Source of the DNA: Rufibacter hautae
Lineage (GTDB): Bacteria; Bacteroidota; Bacteroidia; Cytophagales; Hymenobacteraceae
Assembly: GCF_008271695.1 (NCBI RefSeq)
Contig: NZ_VKKY01000002.1
Location: 1,116,001-1,180,000, forward strand
Length of the DNA: 64,000 bases
Direction of reading: 5' to 3'
The translations under genes were made by a program, and so were the position numbers. The notes beneath the pieces were generated by a model. That model had not been told where the DNA came from. It saw only the letters and a program-made list of their open reading frames with translations, and searched no databases. Below, piece by piece: positions 49,062-58,404 of this stretch (positions are counted from its first letter, which is position 1; each line of letters begins with the position of its first letter).

Positions 49062-49193
49062 TAGATTACCTAATTAGTCAATGTTTATGGTGATGTTACT
49101 GAGATAGATGGTCCTAAGTAATGTAAATAATTATCCTCAAGCTTTAGTTATCATTCTTAAAAATAAACAAGAACAGGCTAAGAAAACATCTTC

Positions 49194-49847
49194 TTATATC
49201 TCTCCAAGTCTCAATTTAGCAGGTCCCACATCATTACTAGATACTTTTAAGAACTCAGATGAATCACTTAAAACAATAACGTGATTTTTAAATAGGTCTA
49301 ACCAAATTGAGGGCCTGTAAATATATTTGACATCGTTGTAAGTAAGCCAAATACCGGCCAAGGCAGTTGCATTGGTTCCACCAATAAAGATAGACTCGGA
49401 ATAGATTATGTCCGAAATACTTCCGGCGCCAAGTTTAAGGTTTACAGAACCATTGACTTCGGGATTATCAATGTAAGTCTCTAAAATCAATTCTTGTTTA
49501 GTAGTATTTTTGATTTGGTAGCTTAACGTTCCCGGATAAACATGTACTTCTTTAGAACTACTAATATTCCCAACTGTTAAAGTAACAGAATAGGTACCTG
49601 GCATTTTATAACTATGAGTAACATTATAACTTGCCACTAAGGATGTTCCATCTCCAAAATTCCATTTGTAATCTATACCTTTTAACGAATCTTCAGCCAT
49701 AAACTCAAAATCATTATGCAAATAATCTGTGTCTTTTTGTATAATGAAATTGGCGTTAAGTTGATCAACTTCCTCGAATCGATCTTTACAAAAAGAAAAC
49801 AATAAAGAAATAAAACAAATCAGCAGTAAATAAATCTTTCTCACCAT
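49194..49847 (-). CDS. PKD-domain lipoprotein-like protein (AT-rich)
   Basis: 217-residue exported protein. A signal peptide MVRKIYLLLICFISLLFSFCK has a probable lipobox Cys20. A PKD domain follows (about 35-105) with the hallmark YKWNFGDGTSLVAS and THSYKMPGTYSVTLTVGN. The second half (105-217) is strand-rich and unfamiliar. PKD domains mediate protein or glycan contacts at the cell surface. The gene and the 400 bp before it are AT-rich compared with neighbours, consistent with transfer or weak constraint. No partner gene adjoins it. Confidence 0.7.
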   Translation of the reverse strand: MVRKIYLLLICFISLLFSFCKDRFEEVDQLNANFIIQKDTDYLHNDFEFMAEDSLKGIDYKWNFGDGTSLVASYNVTHSYKMPGTYSVTLTVGNISSSKEVHVYPGTLSYQIKNTTKQELILETYIDNPEVNGSVNLKLGAGSISDIIYSESIFIGGTNATALAGIWLTYNDVKYIYRPSIWLDLFKNHVIVLSDSSEFLKVSSNDVGPAKLRLGEI

Positions 49848-50240
49848 TAAAATTTAATAATTAATTATAAAAACTTATTTAATAAAAATCAACACAATTA
49901 TAAGCAATAATTTAAGCTTCTATTTTGGGGTATTTCAATCCAATACTGGAAATATAATGGTCAACCTATATTTTTTACTTCTTAATATCATAAATTCAAG
50001 AAGCTACTGTTCAATAGATATTAAAAGCTAAATATAGTTTATTAAAAATATACTTTCAAACCAACTAGTGGAATATTTGAGATTCCAAATGTTTATTAGA
50101 GTTGCCTAGAACAAGCTAATCTTCTTTGAGCATCAATAATTAATCTGTAGTAATCTAGAGCCGACTTTAATCAATTAAAATTTTATTACTTATCTATTCT
50201 TACGATTTTAATCAAGCAGCCCTGCGGATAAACTAGTAAA
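49848..50240. other. AT-rich gene-free spacer
   Basis: About 390 bp of strongly A/T-rich DNA. No open frame, RNA or dyad of note. A degenerate palindrome CACATCAAGCAAAAACGGCC follows at 50244-50263. Confidence 0.5.
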
Positions 50241-50298
50241 AGGCACATCAAGCAAAAACGGCCACAAAACGTATTGATTAGGCTACAAAGAAATTCCT

Positions 50299-50306
50299 TA
50301 CTTTTG
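50299..50306 (+). promoter_or_regulatory. Candidate -7 box for leuS
   Basis: TACTTTTG fits TAnnTTTG, with TTG at 50274-50276 (spacing 22). The implied leader is about 50 nt to ATG 50361 and argues against starts further upstream. Confidence 0.45.
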
Positions 50307-50360
50307 CCTTTGGCCCTTTCTGGCCTGTTGAACCTGAACCTAATACCTGAAACCATACCC

Positions 50361-53132
50361 ATGTCTGAGTACGATTACCGGAATATTGAGCAGAAGTGGC
50401 AGCGCTTCTGGAGCGAGAACAAGACGTTCAAAACCGATATCAACCCAAGCAAACCCAAGTTCTACTCCCTGGACATGTTCCCGTATCCGTCTGGGGCCGG
50501 GCTGCACGTAGGGCACCCGCTGGGCTACATCGCCTCTGACATTGTGAGCCGCTACAAGCGCCTCAAGGGCTTTAACGTGTTGCATCCCATGGGCTTTGAC
50601 TCGTTTGGCTTGCCCGCCGAGCAGTACGCCATCCAGACCGGGCAGCACCCTGCCGTGACCACCAAACAGAACATTGAGCGCTACATTGAGCAGCTGAACA
50701 ACCTGGGATTCTCTTTTGACTGGGACCGCGAAGTGCGCACCTCAGACCCCGATTACTACAAGTGGACCCAGTGGATCTTCATGCAGCTCTTCAACAGCTG
50801 GTACAACTATGCCACGGACAAAGCCGAACCAATTGACACGCTCGTAGCGGAGTTCAAGATGCGCGGCAACACCCACGTGAACGCCGCCTGCGACGAAGAC
50901 ACCCCGCACCTGACCGCCGATGCCTGGTCCCGTTTGTCTGAGAAAGAACAACAGGATTTTCTGCTCAAATACCGCCTGACGTTCCTCTCCGAAGCCGTAG
51001 TGAACTGGTGCCCGCAGTTGGGAACCGTTCTGGCCAATGACGAGGTGAAGGACGGCGTTTCTGAGCGCGGTGGTTACCCGGTGGAGCGCAAACTCATGAA
51101 GCAATGGATGATGCGCATCACGGCTTACGCCGAGCGCCTGCTTCAAGGCCTAGACACCATTGACTGGCCAGAGCCGGTGAAAGAGATGCAGCGTAACTGG
51201 ATCGGGAAATCGGTGGGTGCTGAGCTGCACTTTCAGGTAGACGGCCACGAGCACAAGCACATCACCGTGTTCACCACCCGCATAGACACCATCTTCGGGG
51301 CGAGCTTTGTGGTGCTGGCGCCTGAGCACGAGTACGTGGAGGACATCACCACCCCTGAGCAGCGCGCCGAAGTAGAAGAATACGTGACCTGGGCCAAGAA
51401 CCGCTCTGAGCGCGACCGCATGTCTGATGTGAAGCACGTGACGGGAACGTTCACGGGTTCTTACGCCATCAATCCTATCTCTGGGGAGAAAATCCCGGTT
51501 TGGATCGCGGATTACGTGCTGGCGGGTTACGGAACCGGTGCCGTGATGGCCGTACCGGGCCACGATACCCGTGACTACGCCTTCGCGAAGAAATTCAACC
51601 TGCCTATCCCGGAAGTAGTGGCCGGTGGTGACCTTACCAAAGAAGCGCACGCGGCTAAGGAAGGAAAAATCATCAACTCGGATTTCCTAAACGGATTGGA
51701 CGTGAAAGACGCCATCAAGGCCGGAATCCAACGCGCTGAGGAACTGGGCGTAGGCAAGGCCCGCATCAACTACCGCATGCGCGATGCCGTGTTCGGCCGT
51801 CAGCGGTACTGGGGTGAGCCGGTGCCGGTGTACTACCAAGATGACATTCCAGCCCTGCTGGAAGAAAAGGAACTGCCTTTGGTTTTGCCAGAGGTAGACG
51901 CTTACCTGCCCACCGAGACCGGTGAGCCGCCGCTGGGACGGGCGCAAGGTTGGAAATACCGTGGCAAGTATGAGTATGAACTGAGCACCATGCCCGGTTG
52001 GGCCGGCTCCAGCTGGTACTGGTACCGCTACATGGACCCTCAGAACGACCAGGAATTCGCCAGCAAGGAAGCCATTGACTACTGGCAGAACGTGGATTTG
52101 TACATCGGTGGATCTGAGCACGCCACGGGTCACCTCCTCTACTCCCGCTTCTGGAACAAATTCCTCTTTGACCTCGGGCTTGTGAATCAGGACGAGCCGT
52201 TCAAAAAGCTCATCAACCAAGGCATGATCCAGGGCCGGTCTAACTTTGTGTACCGCATCAAAGATTCCAACACGTTTGTTTCCTACGGGTTGAAAGACCA
52301 ACACGAGACCACTGCCCTGCACGTGGATGTGAACATCGTGGAGAATGATGTGCTTGACCTTGAGAAATTCAAAGCCTGGAGACCTGACTTTGCAGATGCG
52401 GAGTTCATTCTGGAGGAGGGCAAATACGTGGTGGGCGTGGAGATTGAGAAGATGTCCAAATCCAAGCACAACGTGGTGAACCCCGATGTCTTGGTAGAGG
52501 AATACGGCGCCGATACGTTGCGCATGTACGAAATGTTCCTGGGGCCCTTGGAGCAGTTCAAACCCTGGAATACCAACGGCATGGACGGCGTGTACAAATT
52601 CCTGCGCCGCTTCTGGAAACTGTTCTTTGATGAGGAAGGTACTTTTACCGTGACCGACGAGCAACCTACCCCGGCCGAGCTGAAGTCGCTGCACAAGACC
52701 ATCAAAAAAGTAGAGGAAGACATTGAGCGTTTCTCCTTCGGGACCAGCGTGAGTCAGTTCATGATCTGCGTAAACGAACTCACCTCGGCTAAAACGAAGA
52801 AGCGCGCCATCCTAGAACCATTGACGGTTGTATTGGCCCCTTTCGCGCCGCACATCACGGAGGAACTTTGGAGCAGATTGGGCCACCAGGAGAGCATCAC
52901 CTACGCCGCTTACCCAGCATGGAAAGAGGAATTCCTCACCGAGAGCACCTTTGACTATCCTATCTCCATTAACGGCAAGGTAAAAACCAAACTCACCTTC
53001 GACCTTAAAACTCCTAAGGAGGAAGTAGAGAAAGTAGTTCTGGCCTCTGAGCAGGTGCAAAAACTTCTGGAAGGCAAACCGGTGAAGAAAGTGATCGTGG
53101 TTCCGGGTAAAATCGTGAACGTGGTGATCTAA
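50361..53132 (+). CDS. leuS: Leucyl-tRNA synthetase
   Basis: 923-residue class I aminoacyl-tRNA synthetase charging tRNA-Leu. The HIGH-type motif is [16 protein letters not shown] (about 38-53), the editing domain CP1 lies at about 230-440 with [20 protein letters not shown] and [21 protein letters not shown], and the KMSKS motif is [14 protein letters not shown] near 698. ATG 50361 (MSEYDYRN) is the family start; the frame is open further upstream to a TTG at 50274, but that would add a hydrophobic leader not found in LeuRS and lies before the -7 box. A bidirectional terminator follows. Confidence 0.97.
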   Translation: MSEYDYRNIEQKWQRFWSENKTFKTDINPSKPKFYSLDMFPYPSGAGLHVGHPLGYIASDIVSRYKRLKGFNVLHPMGFDSFGLPAEQYAIQTGQHPAVTTKQNIERYIEQLNNLGFSFDWDREVRTSDPDYYKWTQWIFMQLFNSWYNYATDKAEPIDTLVAEFKMRGNTHVNAACDEDTPHLTADAWSRLSEKEQQDFLLKYRLTFLSEAVVNWCPQLGTVLANDEVKDGVSERGGYPVERKLMKQWMMRITAYAERLLQGLDTIDWPEPVKEMQRNWIGKSVGAELHFQVDGHEHKHITVFTTRIDTIFGASFVVLAPEHEYVEDITTPEQRAEVEEYVTWAKNRSERDRMSDVKHVTGTFTGSYAINPISGEKIPVWIADYVLAGYGTGAVMAVPGHDTRDYAFAKKFNLPIPEVVAGGDLTKEAHAAKEGKIINSDFLNGLDVKDAIKAGIQRAEELGVGKARINYRMRDAVFGRQRYWGEPVPVYYQDDIPALLEEKELPLVLPEVDAYLPTETGEPPLGRAQGWKYRGKYEYELSTMPGWAGSSWYWYRYMDPQNDQEFASKEAIDYWQNVDLYIGGSEHATGHLLYSRFWNKFLFDLGLVNQDEPFKKLINQGMIQGRSNFVYRIKDSNTFVSYGLKDQHETTALHVDVNIVENDVLDLEKFKAWRPDFADAEFILEEGKYVVGVEIEKMSKSKHNVVNPDVLVEEYGADTLRMYEMFLGPLEQFKPWNTNGMDGVYKFLRRFWKLFFDEEGTFTVTDEQPTPAELKSLHKTIKKVEEDIERFSFGTSVSQFMICVNELTSAKTKKRAILEPLTVVLAPFAPHITEELWSRLGHQESITYAAYPAWKEEFLTESTFDYPISINGKVKTKLTFDLKTPKEEVEKVVLASEQVQKLLEGKPVKKVIVVPGKIVNVVI

Positions 53133-53139
53133 GGTTTTT

Positions 53140-53167
53140 GCCTGATTTTCTAAAATAACCCTAAAAA
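53140..53167. repeat. Dispersed palindrome, copy 20
   Basis: CCTGATTTTCTAAAATAACC (53141-53160) then CTAAAAAC, directly after the leuS stop and touching the terminator that follows. Confidence 0.55.
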
Positions 53168-53204
53168 CAGAAAAGGTCAGCTACTATAGCTGGCCTTTTC
53201 TGTT
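53166..53204. terminator. Bidirectional terminator, leuS / TonB-like gene
   Basis: AACAGAAAAGGTCAGCTA (53166-53183) pairs with TAGCTGGCCTTTTCTGTT (53187-53204) with one G-U pair and a 3-nt loop. The minus-strand stop codon of the next gene is within it. Confidence 0.85.
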
Positions 53205-53711
53205 CACATGCCCCTTATTTCTTCTGGTTTCCTTTACCGGCCCAAACCTAATGGGGATAACATACCTGATGGGCATTTTCCTTCCGTTGTGCATTCCAGG
53301 GGTAAACTCCAGTAATTGAACCACCCGCATCGCTTCTGCATCGGTTTCTTTTGTAAGGCTTTTCAGGAGAATTGGCTCCCTTACCTGACCTGTGGAATCA
53401 ATAACGAATTGCACCACTACCGTACCTTCCGCACACTCCTTGTATCTTAAATTACGTTGAATAAACGTTAACATGGAAGGCAATCCTCCGTGTTTGTATT
53501 CAGGTTGTTGTTCAATTGGAAAAATACAGATCAGTGTATCTGTTACTTCACCTTTTGCCTTCTGAATGGTTGAATAATCAGGTGGCCTATTTTGCCCCAA
53601 GCTACACTTGGAGGACAGAAAAAGAGAAAGGATAATTAAGAGTATAGCAGTAGGTTTTAGAATCTTTTTGTAAAATGCAGGTCTAAAACAGGACGCTATC
53701 CTGCCCTGCAT
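53184..53711 (-). CDS. TonB C-terminal-domain lipoprotein-like protein
   Basis: 175-residue exported protein with a membrane/signal segment ILKPTAILLIILSLFLSSKC whose Cys may be lipidated, then GQNRPPDYS. Residues about 85-165 match the energy-transducer TonB C-terminal fold: LRYKECAEGTVVVQFVID, STGQVREPILLKSL and MRVVQLLEFTPGMHNGRKMP. No Pro-rich periplasmic spanner is present, so it is not a full TonB; such short TonB-C proteins are common in Bacteroidetes and of unclear role. I prefer ATG at 53711 over the TTG at 53726. The tail after FGPVKETR is basic. Confidence 0.75.
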   Translation of the reverse strand: MQGRIASCFRPAFYKKILKPTAILLIILSLFLSSKCSLGQNRPPDYSTIQKAKGEVTDTLICIFPIEQQPEYKHGGLPSMLTFIQRNLRYKECAEGTVVVQFVIDSTGQVREPILLKSLTKETDAEAMRVVQLLEFTPGMHNGRKMPIRYVIPIRFGPVKETRRNKGHVNRKGQL

Positions 53712-53743
53712 TCCATACAATATCAACCCTATACAAGATAAAA

Positions 53744-53777
53744 TTTATCATCTATGAACATTTATCATCTATGAACA
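53744..53777 (+). repeat. 17-bp tandem duplication over a start codon
   Basis: TTTATCATCTATGAACA occurs twice back to back (53744-53760, 53761-53777). The second copy contains the start codon of the gene at 53771; the first yields a 6-codon open frame (53754-53774) ending in TGA that overlaps that ATG. Confidence 0.85.
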
Positions 53778-54046
53778 AACGCTATGATATTCTCCTGGGC
53801 TTAGCCTTGTTAGCGGCCGTAGCAACCGGATACTTCTTCAACCAGAACAGGTATTTTCATGTGACCACCGGCGAGGAAGTCAACAAAGCAGTTTTTAATG
53901 GCTTTGAGAACAAAGCCAAATGGCAGGTGGAGTGGCACTTCAACTATGAGGCTGGCTTTACTGCCGGAATCGGTACCCTGGGCCTCGGGTTAATCCTGTT
54001 TGGCGTGGCTGGAAAAAACCGGAGAAGAGTCTCCAGAGTAAGCTGA
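53771..54046 (+). CDS. Small two-helix membrane protein
   Basis: 91-residue protein with two predicted membrane helices (about 8-24, ILLGLALLAAVATGYFF, and 62-80, FTAGIGTLGLGLILFGVA) and a basic C-terminus (KNRRRVSRVS). Both ends are probably cytoplasmic by the positive-inside rule. I do not recognise a family. The start is set by the second copy of a 17-bp tandem duplication and is overlapped by the stop of a 6-codon upstream frame. It converges with the YjbR-like gene, leaving only 16 bp. Confidence 0.6.
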   Translation: MNKRYDILLGLALLAAVATGYFFNQNRYFHVTTGEEVNKAVFNGFENKAKWQVEWHFNYEAGFTAGIGTLGLGLILFGVAGKNRRRVSRVS

Positions 54047-54062
54047 TTTGTTCCGGTTTCCT

Positions 54063-54416
54063 TTACAGCCCTAACTCCGCTCTCACCTTCTTCGTCATTC
54101 CGGCTACCACCAGATCATACGAGTGGTCAATGAGTTCGGTCATCAAACCCATCGGGAGGAAAGCCTCCGGGAGGACGGTGTTCCAGTGTTTCTTGCTCAT
54201 GTGGTACCCTTCCTTGATGGCAGGGTACTGCTCTCTTAGTTCCACCGCCCGCTCCGGGTCACATTTCAAAGCAATGCCAGCGACGTAGTCAGACAGGCTG
54301 CAAAGGGCAAACATTTTACCAGCCACTTTGAAGACCAGCGTGTCCTGGTCAAACGGAAGGGTTTCTTCTACGTGCGGTTTGCTTAGGCAATACTCTCTTA
54401 ATTCTTCAATGTTCAT
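54063..54416 (-). CDS. MmcQ/YjbR-family protein
   Basis: 117-residue cytoplasmic protein of the MmcQ/YjbR family. It starts MNIEELREYCLSKPHVEETLPFDQDTLVFKV and has MFALCSLSDYVAGIALKCDPERAVELREQYPAI and HWNTVLPEAF, all diagnostic. The fold is CyaY-like and a double-wing DNA-binding role has been proposed; functional proof is limited. Monocistronic and near the DUF2167 gene in the same direction. Confidence 0.88.
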   Translation of the reverse strand: MNIEELREYCLSKPHVEETLPFDQDTLVFKVAGKMFALCSLSDYVAGIALKCDPERAVELREQYPAIKEGYHMSKKHWNTVLPEAFLPMGLMTELIDHSYDLVVAGMTKKVRAELGL

Positions 54417-54435
54417 AGGGCTTGAAGGTAACTAA

Positions 54436-54493
54436 AAAAGCCGCCTTCCCAAAGCGGGAAAGCGGCTCCTATTTTAAGCCTTGGCCTAAATAG
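54436..54493. terminator. Double hairpin after the DUF2167 gene
   Basis: AGCCGCCTTCCC and GGGAAAGCGGCT pair with one mismatch, and CTATTTTAAGCC (54469-54480) pairs with GGCCTAAATAG (54483-54493). The second is 1 bp from the minus-strand DUF2167 stop. It shares the TTTTAAGCC/GGCCTAAA words of the dispersed family but lacks the inner core. Confidence 0.6.
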
Positions 54494-54494
54494 A

Positions 54495-55541
54495 CTACGC
54501 TACCGTTTCTTTCTCGGCAGTAGGCTCCTGCACCAGCGTTGTCTCAGTTGCGTGCTCCGCAGCGGTGAGTTGCTCATAGGTAAGAGGCTTTTCAAAGTCC
54601 ATAGCGGTTTCCTCTTCAGCGGAGGCAAGCTCTGACGCTGTACCTTTTTTACGGTTGAAGAACCTTTTCAGGCCGCTGAACAACGCCACCAAAGCCAGGG
54701 CAATCAGTTTCCAGAACTTCAGGGCAGCTAACAAAATCACTTTGAAGAACTTGGCGAACAAAGCGAAAAACCCAACCTTGGCCAATACCTTACCAGCAAT
54801 TAGCCCTCCTATTCCGTAGGAAGCCACTTTGTCTAAGGAAGGATTGAAGTCGGCGTACTGGTTTCCATCGTTGAACTCCACGCTGGCCAGCAGGGCCGGA
54901 ATATCTTTCTTAATACCCGGCAGCATGTTCATATCCCCGATGGCGTTCAGCATCAGGTAGCCTTTCCGGCCCAGAATCCGGATGTTGTAGTTGAGCGTGT
55001 TCACGCCTTCTTCCTCGCCAAACTTCAGCTCCTTGGCCCAGTGCAGTTTATGGGAAGCAGCGTCGTAGAAAGGCGCCACGGCCCAACCCACCAGTTCCAC
55101 CGGCTGATAGCCTTGTTCCACCCGTGCCTCGTTCTCAGACTCCGTATCGGCTTGCATCTCCTCCAGCAGGTCGGTATAGTTGATGTCTTTGGCGTCATCG
55201 TCTTTGATGTACCCGTCTTCTGAGTAGGTCACGTCAATGGCCCACGATTCCGCATCGGCGGGCCCGCTGGCTTCCGGGAAAAGCATGCCCAAAGAACCAT
55301 CTCCGGGAGGGTTGCCCCAAAGATCGGTCAAGACCTGGTTACTTTTTTTCGCGTCAAGGTACTTGTAACCTTTGGGAACCATGATTTTGGCGATGCCGTC
55401 TTTAAGCACGATTTCGCCGGTCTTAAAGGAATAGGAGGCGTTGACACTGTCTCGCCACACCTTTAGAGAATCTACCCCGGCAGCATACATCAGCTGAGGC
55501 AAGGCGCAAAAAAGAAAGGTAAAGAGTAAAAGTTTTCTCAT
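54495..55541 (-). CDS. DUF2167-family membrane protein
   Basis: 348-residue exported membrane protein. Signal peptide (1-20, ending MYAAG), then the DUF2167 domain (about 30-240) with WGNPPGDGSLGMLFPE, SWAIDVTYSEDGYIKDDDA and LVGWAVAPFYDAASHKLHWA, a Gly-rich membrane-associated stretch GIGGLIAGKVLAKVGFFALF (about 242-262), and a second hydrophobic helix (about 270-285), then a charged tail. The family is described as membrane-anchored with unproven function. Monocistronic with its own 3' hairpin. Confidence 0.85.
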   Translation of the reverse strand: MRKLLLFTFLFCALPQLMYAAGVDSLKVWRDSVNASYSFKTGEIVLKDGIAKIMVPKGYKYLDAKKSNQVLTDLWGNPPGDGSLGMLFPEASGPADAESWAIDVTYSEDGYIKDDDAKDINYTDLLEEMQADTESENEARVEQGYQPVELVGWAVAPFYDAASHKLHWAKELKFGEEEGVNTLNYNIRILGRKGYLMLNAIGDMNMLPGIKKDIPALLASVEFNDGNQYADFNPSLDKVASYGIGGLIAGKVLAKVGFFALFAKFFKVILLAALKFWKLIALALVALFSGLKRFFNRKKGTASELASAEEETAMDFEKPLTYEQLTAAEHATETTLVQEPTAEKETVA

Positions 55542-55700
55542 GTACTAATTGAATAAAGGGTGTAGGTTAGATTTTAGAACTAAATTAAGCTTATTTGTTG
55601 AATCTCAGTGGCGTAGAGCTGAAAATAAAAAATCCGGCGCCGGGCCGGATTCCTATAATAATCTTCTTGAGGTCTCTGAAAGACCGCCTCTAACATGAAA

Positions 55701-55748
55701 ATTCCCATTTAAGGGCCGTTTTCTAGAAACTGCCTCCTAAATGGGAAT
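55701..55748. terminator. Hairpin with palindromic core (repeat copy 21)
   Basis: ATTCCCATTTA (55701-55711) pairs with TAAATGGGAAT (55738-55748). The loop has GCCGTTTTCTAGAAACTGCC (55715-55734). It lies 22 bp beyond the minus-strand stop of the small membrane protein. A further hairpin AATCCGGC/GCCGGATT is at 55629-55651. Confidence 0.7.
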
Positions 55749-55769
55749 ATATCCTTATAGTTGAAACAA

Positions 55770-55940
55770 TTAGCGCATCATCAGTTTAAACACAAGGTAG
55801 ACTAACCCGCACAGGAACATGATCATAGACACCTTATTAATGGTGTGCATGGTGCGCAGGTTGAAATTGGTTTTGCGGTTTGGGTCCTTCTTGCGGAAGA
55901 AGTAAGTTGCCACTTCGGTGAAATCAAATAGGCCTTTCAT
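55770..55940 (-). CDS. Small single-pass membrane protein (DUF6728-like)
   Basis: 56-residue protein starting MKGLFDFTEVATYFFRKKDP, with a conserved-looking Arg/Lys/Asn segment NRKTNFNLRTMHTINK and one membrane helix near the C-terminus (VSMIMFLCGLVYLVFKLMM). From memory it resembles a short Bacteroidetes family labelled DUF6728; I am not certain of the number. An in-frame upstream start would add a polar 26-residue extension (to 56021) and is less likely. It is downstream of and on the same strand as ispG. Confidence 0.6.
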   Translation of the reverse strand: MKGLFDFTEVATYFFRKKDPNRKTNFNLRTMHTINKVSMIMFLCGLVYLVFKLMMR

Positions 55941-56027
55941 ATAGGTTATTATCTGCTGTTTAGTGTGCTTCTGTATACTATTAGAACAATCTTGGGCCTG
56001 GAATGATTTACCTGAATGCAAATATAT

Positions 56028-58037
56028 TTAGGCCTCTACTCCTACCGGCTCATTCCAATTTCCGTCTTCCCTAATGAGCTCAATCAACTCATCCACCGCG
56101 CGTTCCTCGGGCACCGATTTCTTGATCACCTGCTGTCCGCGGTACAACGCGATCTTGCCTTTGCCCACGCCCACGTAGCCGTAATCGGCGTCGGCCATCT
56201 CGCCGGGACCGTTCACAATGCAACCCATGATGCCAATCTTCACGCCCTTGAGGTGATCGGTGCGCTTCCGGATCATGGCGGTGGTTTCCTGCAAATCAAA
56301 CAAGGTGCGCCCGCAGCTTGGGCAGCTGATGTACTCGGTCTTGCTCATGCGCGTGCGCGCCGCCTGCAGAATCCCGAAGGAGAGTTTGTTCAGGCTTTCC
56401 AGGGTGAAAAGCCAGTCTTCTTTGCTGCGGGTGCTCAGGTCCTGGGTGCTTAGCAGCACGCCGTCCCCGAAACCGTCAATCAGCAGCCCACCCACATCCG
56501 TGGCCGCGTAGAGCTGCACCTGTTCATCGGTGAGGTCTTCGTAAGAGCGCTTGATGATGACCGGCACGGGTTGCCCCTGGTTCATGAGCCGGATGAACGC
56601 CTTGCGCTGCTCGGGCATGGCATGCTCGTTCTCCGTCTCCAAAACCAAAACCACATCCGGCCGATTATGGAGCGTTTCTATGAAATCATTGGTTAACTGG
56701 CCCAGCGATACCTGCACGAAGTTCAGCTGCGGATGAAAGCTGCTGGCCATTTCAAACTGCACAGCAGTGTACAGCGGGTAACGCTCCTCGCGCTGCTCCG
56801 CCTCCAGCCATGCGGTGTAATCCACGATCTCTTTGAGGCCGTTGGGCAACATGAACGAGATAGGTGCGCTGCCGGTGTAGACGTAATCCGTGCCTTGGTC
56901 AGACATATGGAATTTGTCCAGCGCAGGTGAGTAAATGTGCCCTACCGGACGCAGGTCCTCGTAGGTGATTTCTTCCATGCGACTCAAGTCAGCAATTACC
57001 CGGGGTACGTTGTGGCCGCCCAGGTTCAGGACTTCGCGTGTTTCGCGGCGGTGGTACTGGTACGGGTTGTACGGTAAATTGCAGATGGGTTTGATAGGCG
57101 TGTGCCCAGCCCGGGTGGTGTAGCGGTCAATGAGCATTTTGGCCACCGGCGCTTCCAGTTCAGGAGCCTCAGTAAGGGAAACCCGCACGGTATCGCCTAA
57201 GCCATCTTCCAGCAAAGTACCAATGCCCACCGCTGATTTCACGCGGCCGTCCTCGCCTTCCCCGGCCTCGGTCACGCCTAGGTGCAATGGATAAGGCTGT
57301 AGTTTTTCTTCTTCCAGTTTCTGCACCAACAAACGGTAGGCCTGCACCATCACCTGGGTATTGCTCGCTTTCATGGAAAGCACCACGTCATAGTAGTTAA
57401 GGTCTTCGCAGATGCGCAGGAACTCCAGCGCGCTTTCCACCATGCCTAGCGGCGTATCGCCGTAGCGGCTCAGGATGCGGTCAGACAAGGAGCCGTGGTT
57501 CGTGCCAATGCGCATGGCCGTGCCATACTCCTTACAGATTTTCACCAAAGGCGTGAAGCGTTCCCGGATGCGGTCCAGCTCGGCCTGGTACGTAATGTCT
57601 GTGTATTCAATTACCTGAAATTTCTTTTTATCGGCGTAGTTGCCGGGGTTTACGCGCACTTTCTCTACCAACCTCGCGGCCAGTTCGGCGGCGTTGGGCG
57701 TAAAGTGGATGTCGGCGATCAAGGGCACGTGGTAGCCGCGCAGGCGCAGCTCCTTTTTGATCTCGCCCAGGTTCTCGGCTTCCTTCACGCTGGGCGCGGT
57801 GATGCGCACGTACTCACAGCCGGCCTCCACCATCCGGATGACCTGCTCCACCGAGCCCAATGTATCCATGGTGTCTACGGTAGTCATAGACTGCACCCTG
57901 ATGGGGTTTTCGCCCCCCATGGCCAAATCGCCAATACGGACTTCACGGCTGAGGCGACGGGTATAATCGGTGAGGCTAGGGCAATAGATTCCGCCCAGAG
58001 AAAGGGATTCTGTGTTCATGGGAAATGATGTTTCCAT
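56028..58037 (-). CDS. ispG: (E)-4-hydroxy-3-methylbut-2-enyl-diphosphate synthase, long form
   Basis: 669-residue IspG (GcpE), the penultimate enzyme of the non-mevalonate isoprenoid pathway. It reduces methylerythritol cyclodiphosphate using a 4Fe-4S cluster. The N-terminal TIM barrel (about 25-300, with RVQSMTTVDTMDT and LIADIHFTPNAAE) is followed by the ~280-residue insert domain found in plants and Bacteroidetes, then the C-terminal cluster domain with SCPSCGRTLFDL and GIMGCIVNGPGEM holding the Cys ligands. The protein supplies isoprenoid units for quinones and carotenoids. Start ATG 58037; a second ATG 18 bases later (MNTESLSL) is also possible. Confidence 0.96.
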   Translation of the reverse strand: METSFPMNTESLSLGGIYCPSLTDYTRRLSREVRIGDLAMGGENPIRVQSMTTVDTMDTLGSVEQVIRMVEAGCEYVRITAPSVKEAENLGEIKKELRLRGYHVPLIADIHFTPNAAELAARLVEKVRVNPGNYADKKKFQVIEYTDITYQAELDRIRERFTPLVKICKEYGTAMRIGTNHGSLSDRILSRYGDTPLGMVESALEFLRICEDLNYYDVVLSMKASNTQVMVQAYRLLVQKLEEEKLQPYPLHLGVTEAGEGEDGRVKSAVGIGTLLEDGLGDTVRVSLTEAPELEAPVAKMLIDRYTTRAGHTPIKPICNLPYNPYQYHRRETREVLNLGGHNVPRVIADLSRMEEITYEDLRPVGHIYSPALDKFHMSDQGTDYVYTGSAPISFMLPNGLKEIVDYTAWLEAEQREERYPLYTAVQFEMASSFHPQLNFVQVSLGQLTNDFIETLHNRPDVVLVLETENEHAMPEQRKAFIRLMNQGQPVPVIIKRSYEDLTDEQVQLYAATDVGGLLIDGFGDGVLLSTQDLSTRSKEDWLFTLESLNKLSFGILQAARTRMSKTEYISCPSCGRTLFDLQETTAMIRKRTDHLKGVKIGIMGCIVNGPGEMADADYGYVGVGKGKIALYRGQQVIKKSVPEERAVDELIELIREDGNWNEPVGVEA

Positions 58038-58404
58038 ATTTCTTTAACCAACGGCCAAACCAGATTGTTCAGCGTAGCTTTTGTAAAAGTACGAGGTTTT
58101 TTTGAGCTGTGCTCTTATGTGTTTGCCTGCCTGTACACCAAAAACTCTTCCAATATTAAATGCTTAAGCTTGACATAGCATTTTATTTTCAGGCTAAAAA
58201 ACCAAAAACAGGCACATTCTGGAAGTATCCACTTGCTTTAACTACTTATACCTTAGAGGTTAAACTCATTACAGGGCAGATTTTTTGATCTTGGGAGCTG
58301 CTTTTTGGGTTCATTGGCCTCATGGCGTTGGGCTTCCATTTGCATGAAACAGAAAACACCTATGTTAAATAGGCGTACAATATTATGGTAAACTAACTGG
58401 AACT
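58038..58404. other. Gene-free spacer between ispG and a divergent gene
   Basis: 367 bp, A/T-rich on average, holding divergent promoters. A degenerate palindrome GGCTAAAAAACCAAAAACAG lies at 58192-58211. No open frame or strong promoter consensus is seen. Confidence 0.4.

Noticed and set aside
50274-50360. Upstream extension of leuS from a TTG
   Set aside because: It would place the start before the -7 box at 50299-50306 and add a hydrophobic leader foreign to LeuRS.
51687-52694. 335-codon open frame opposite leuS
   Set aside because: Antisense shadow of a well-defined synthetase; no signal or domain.
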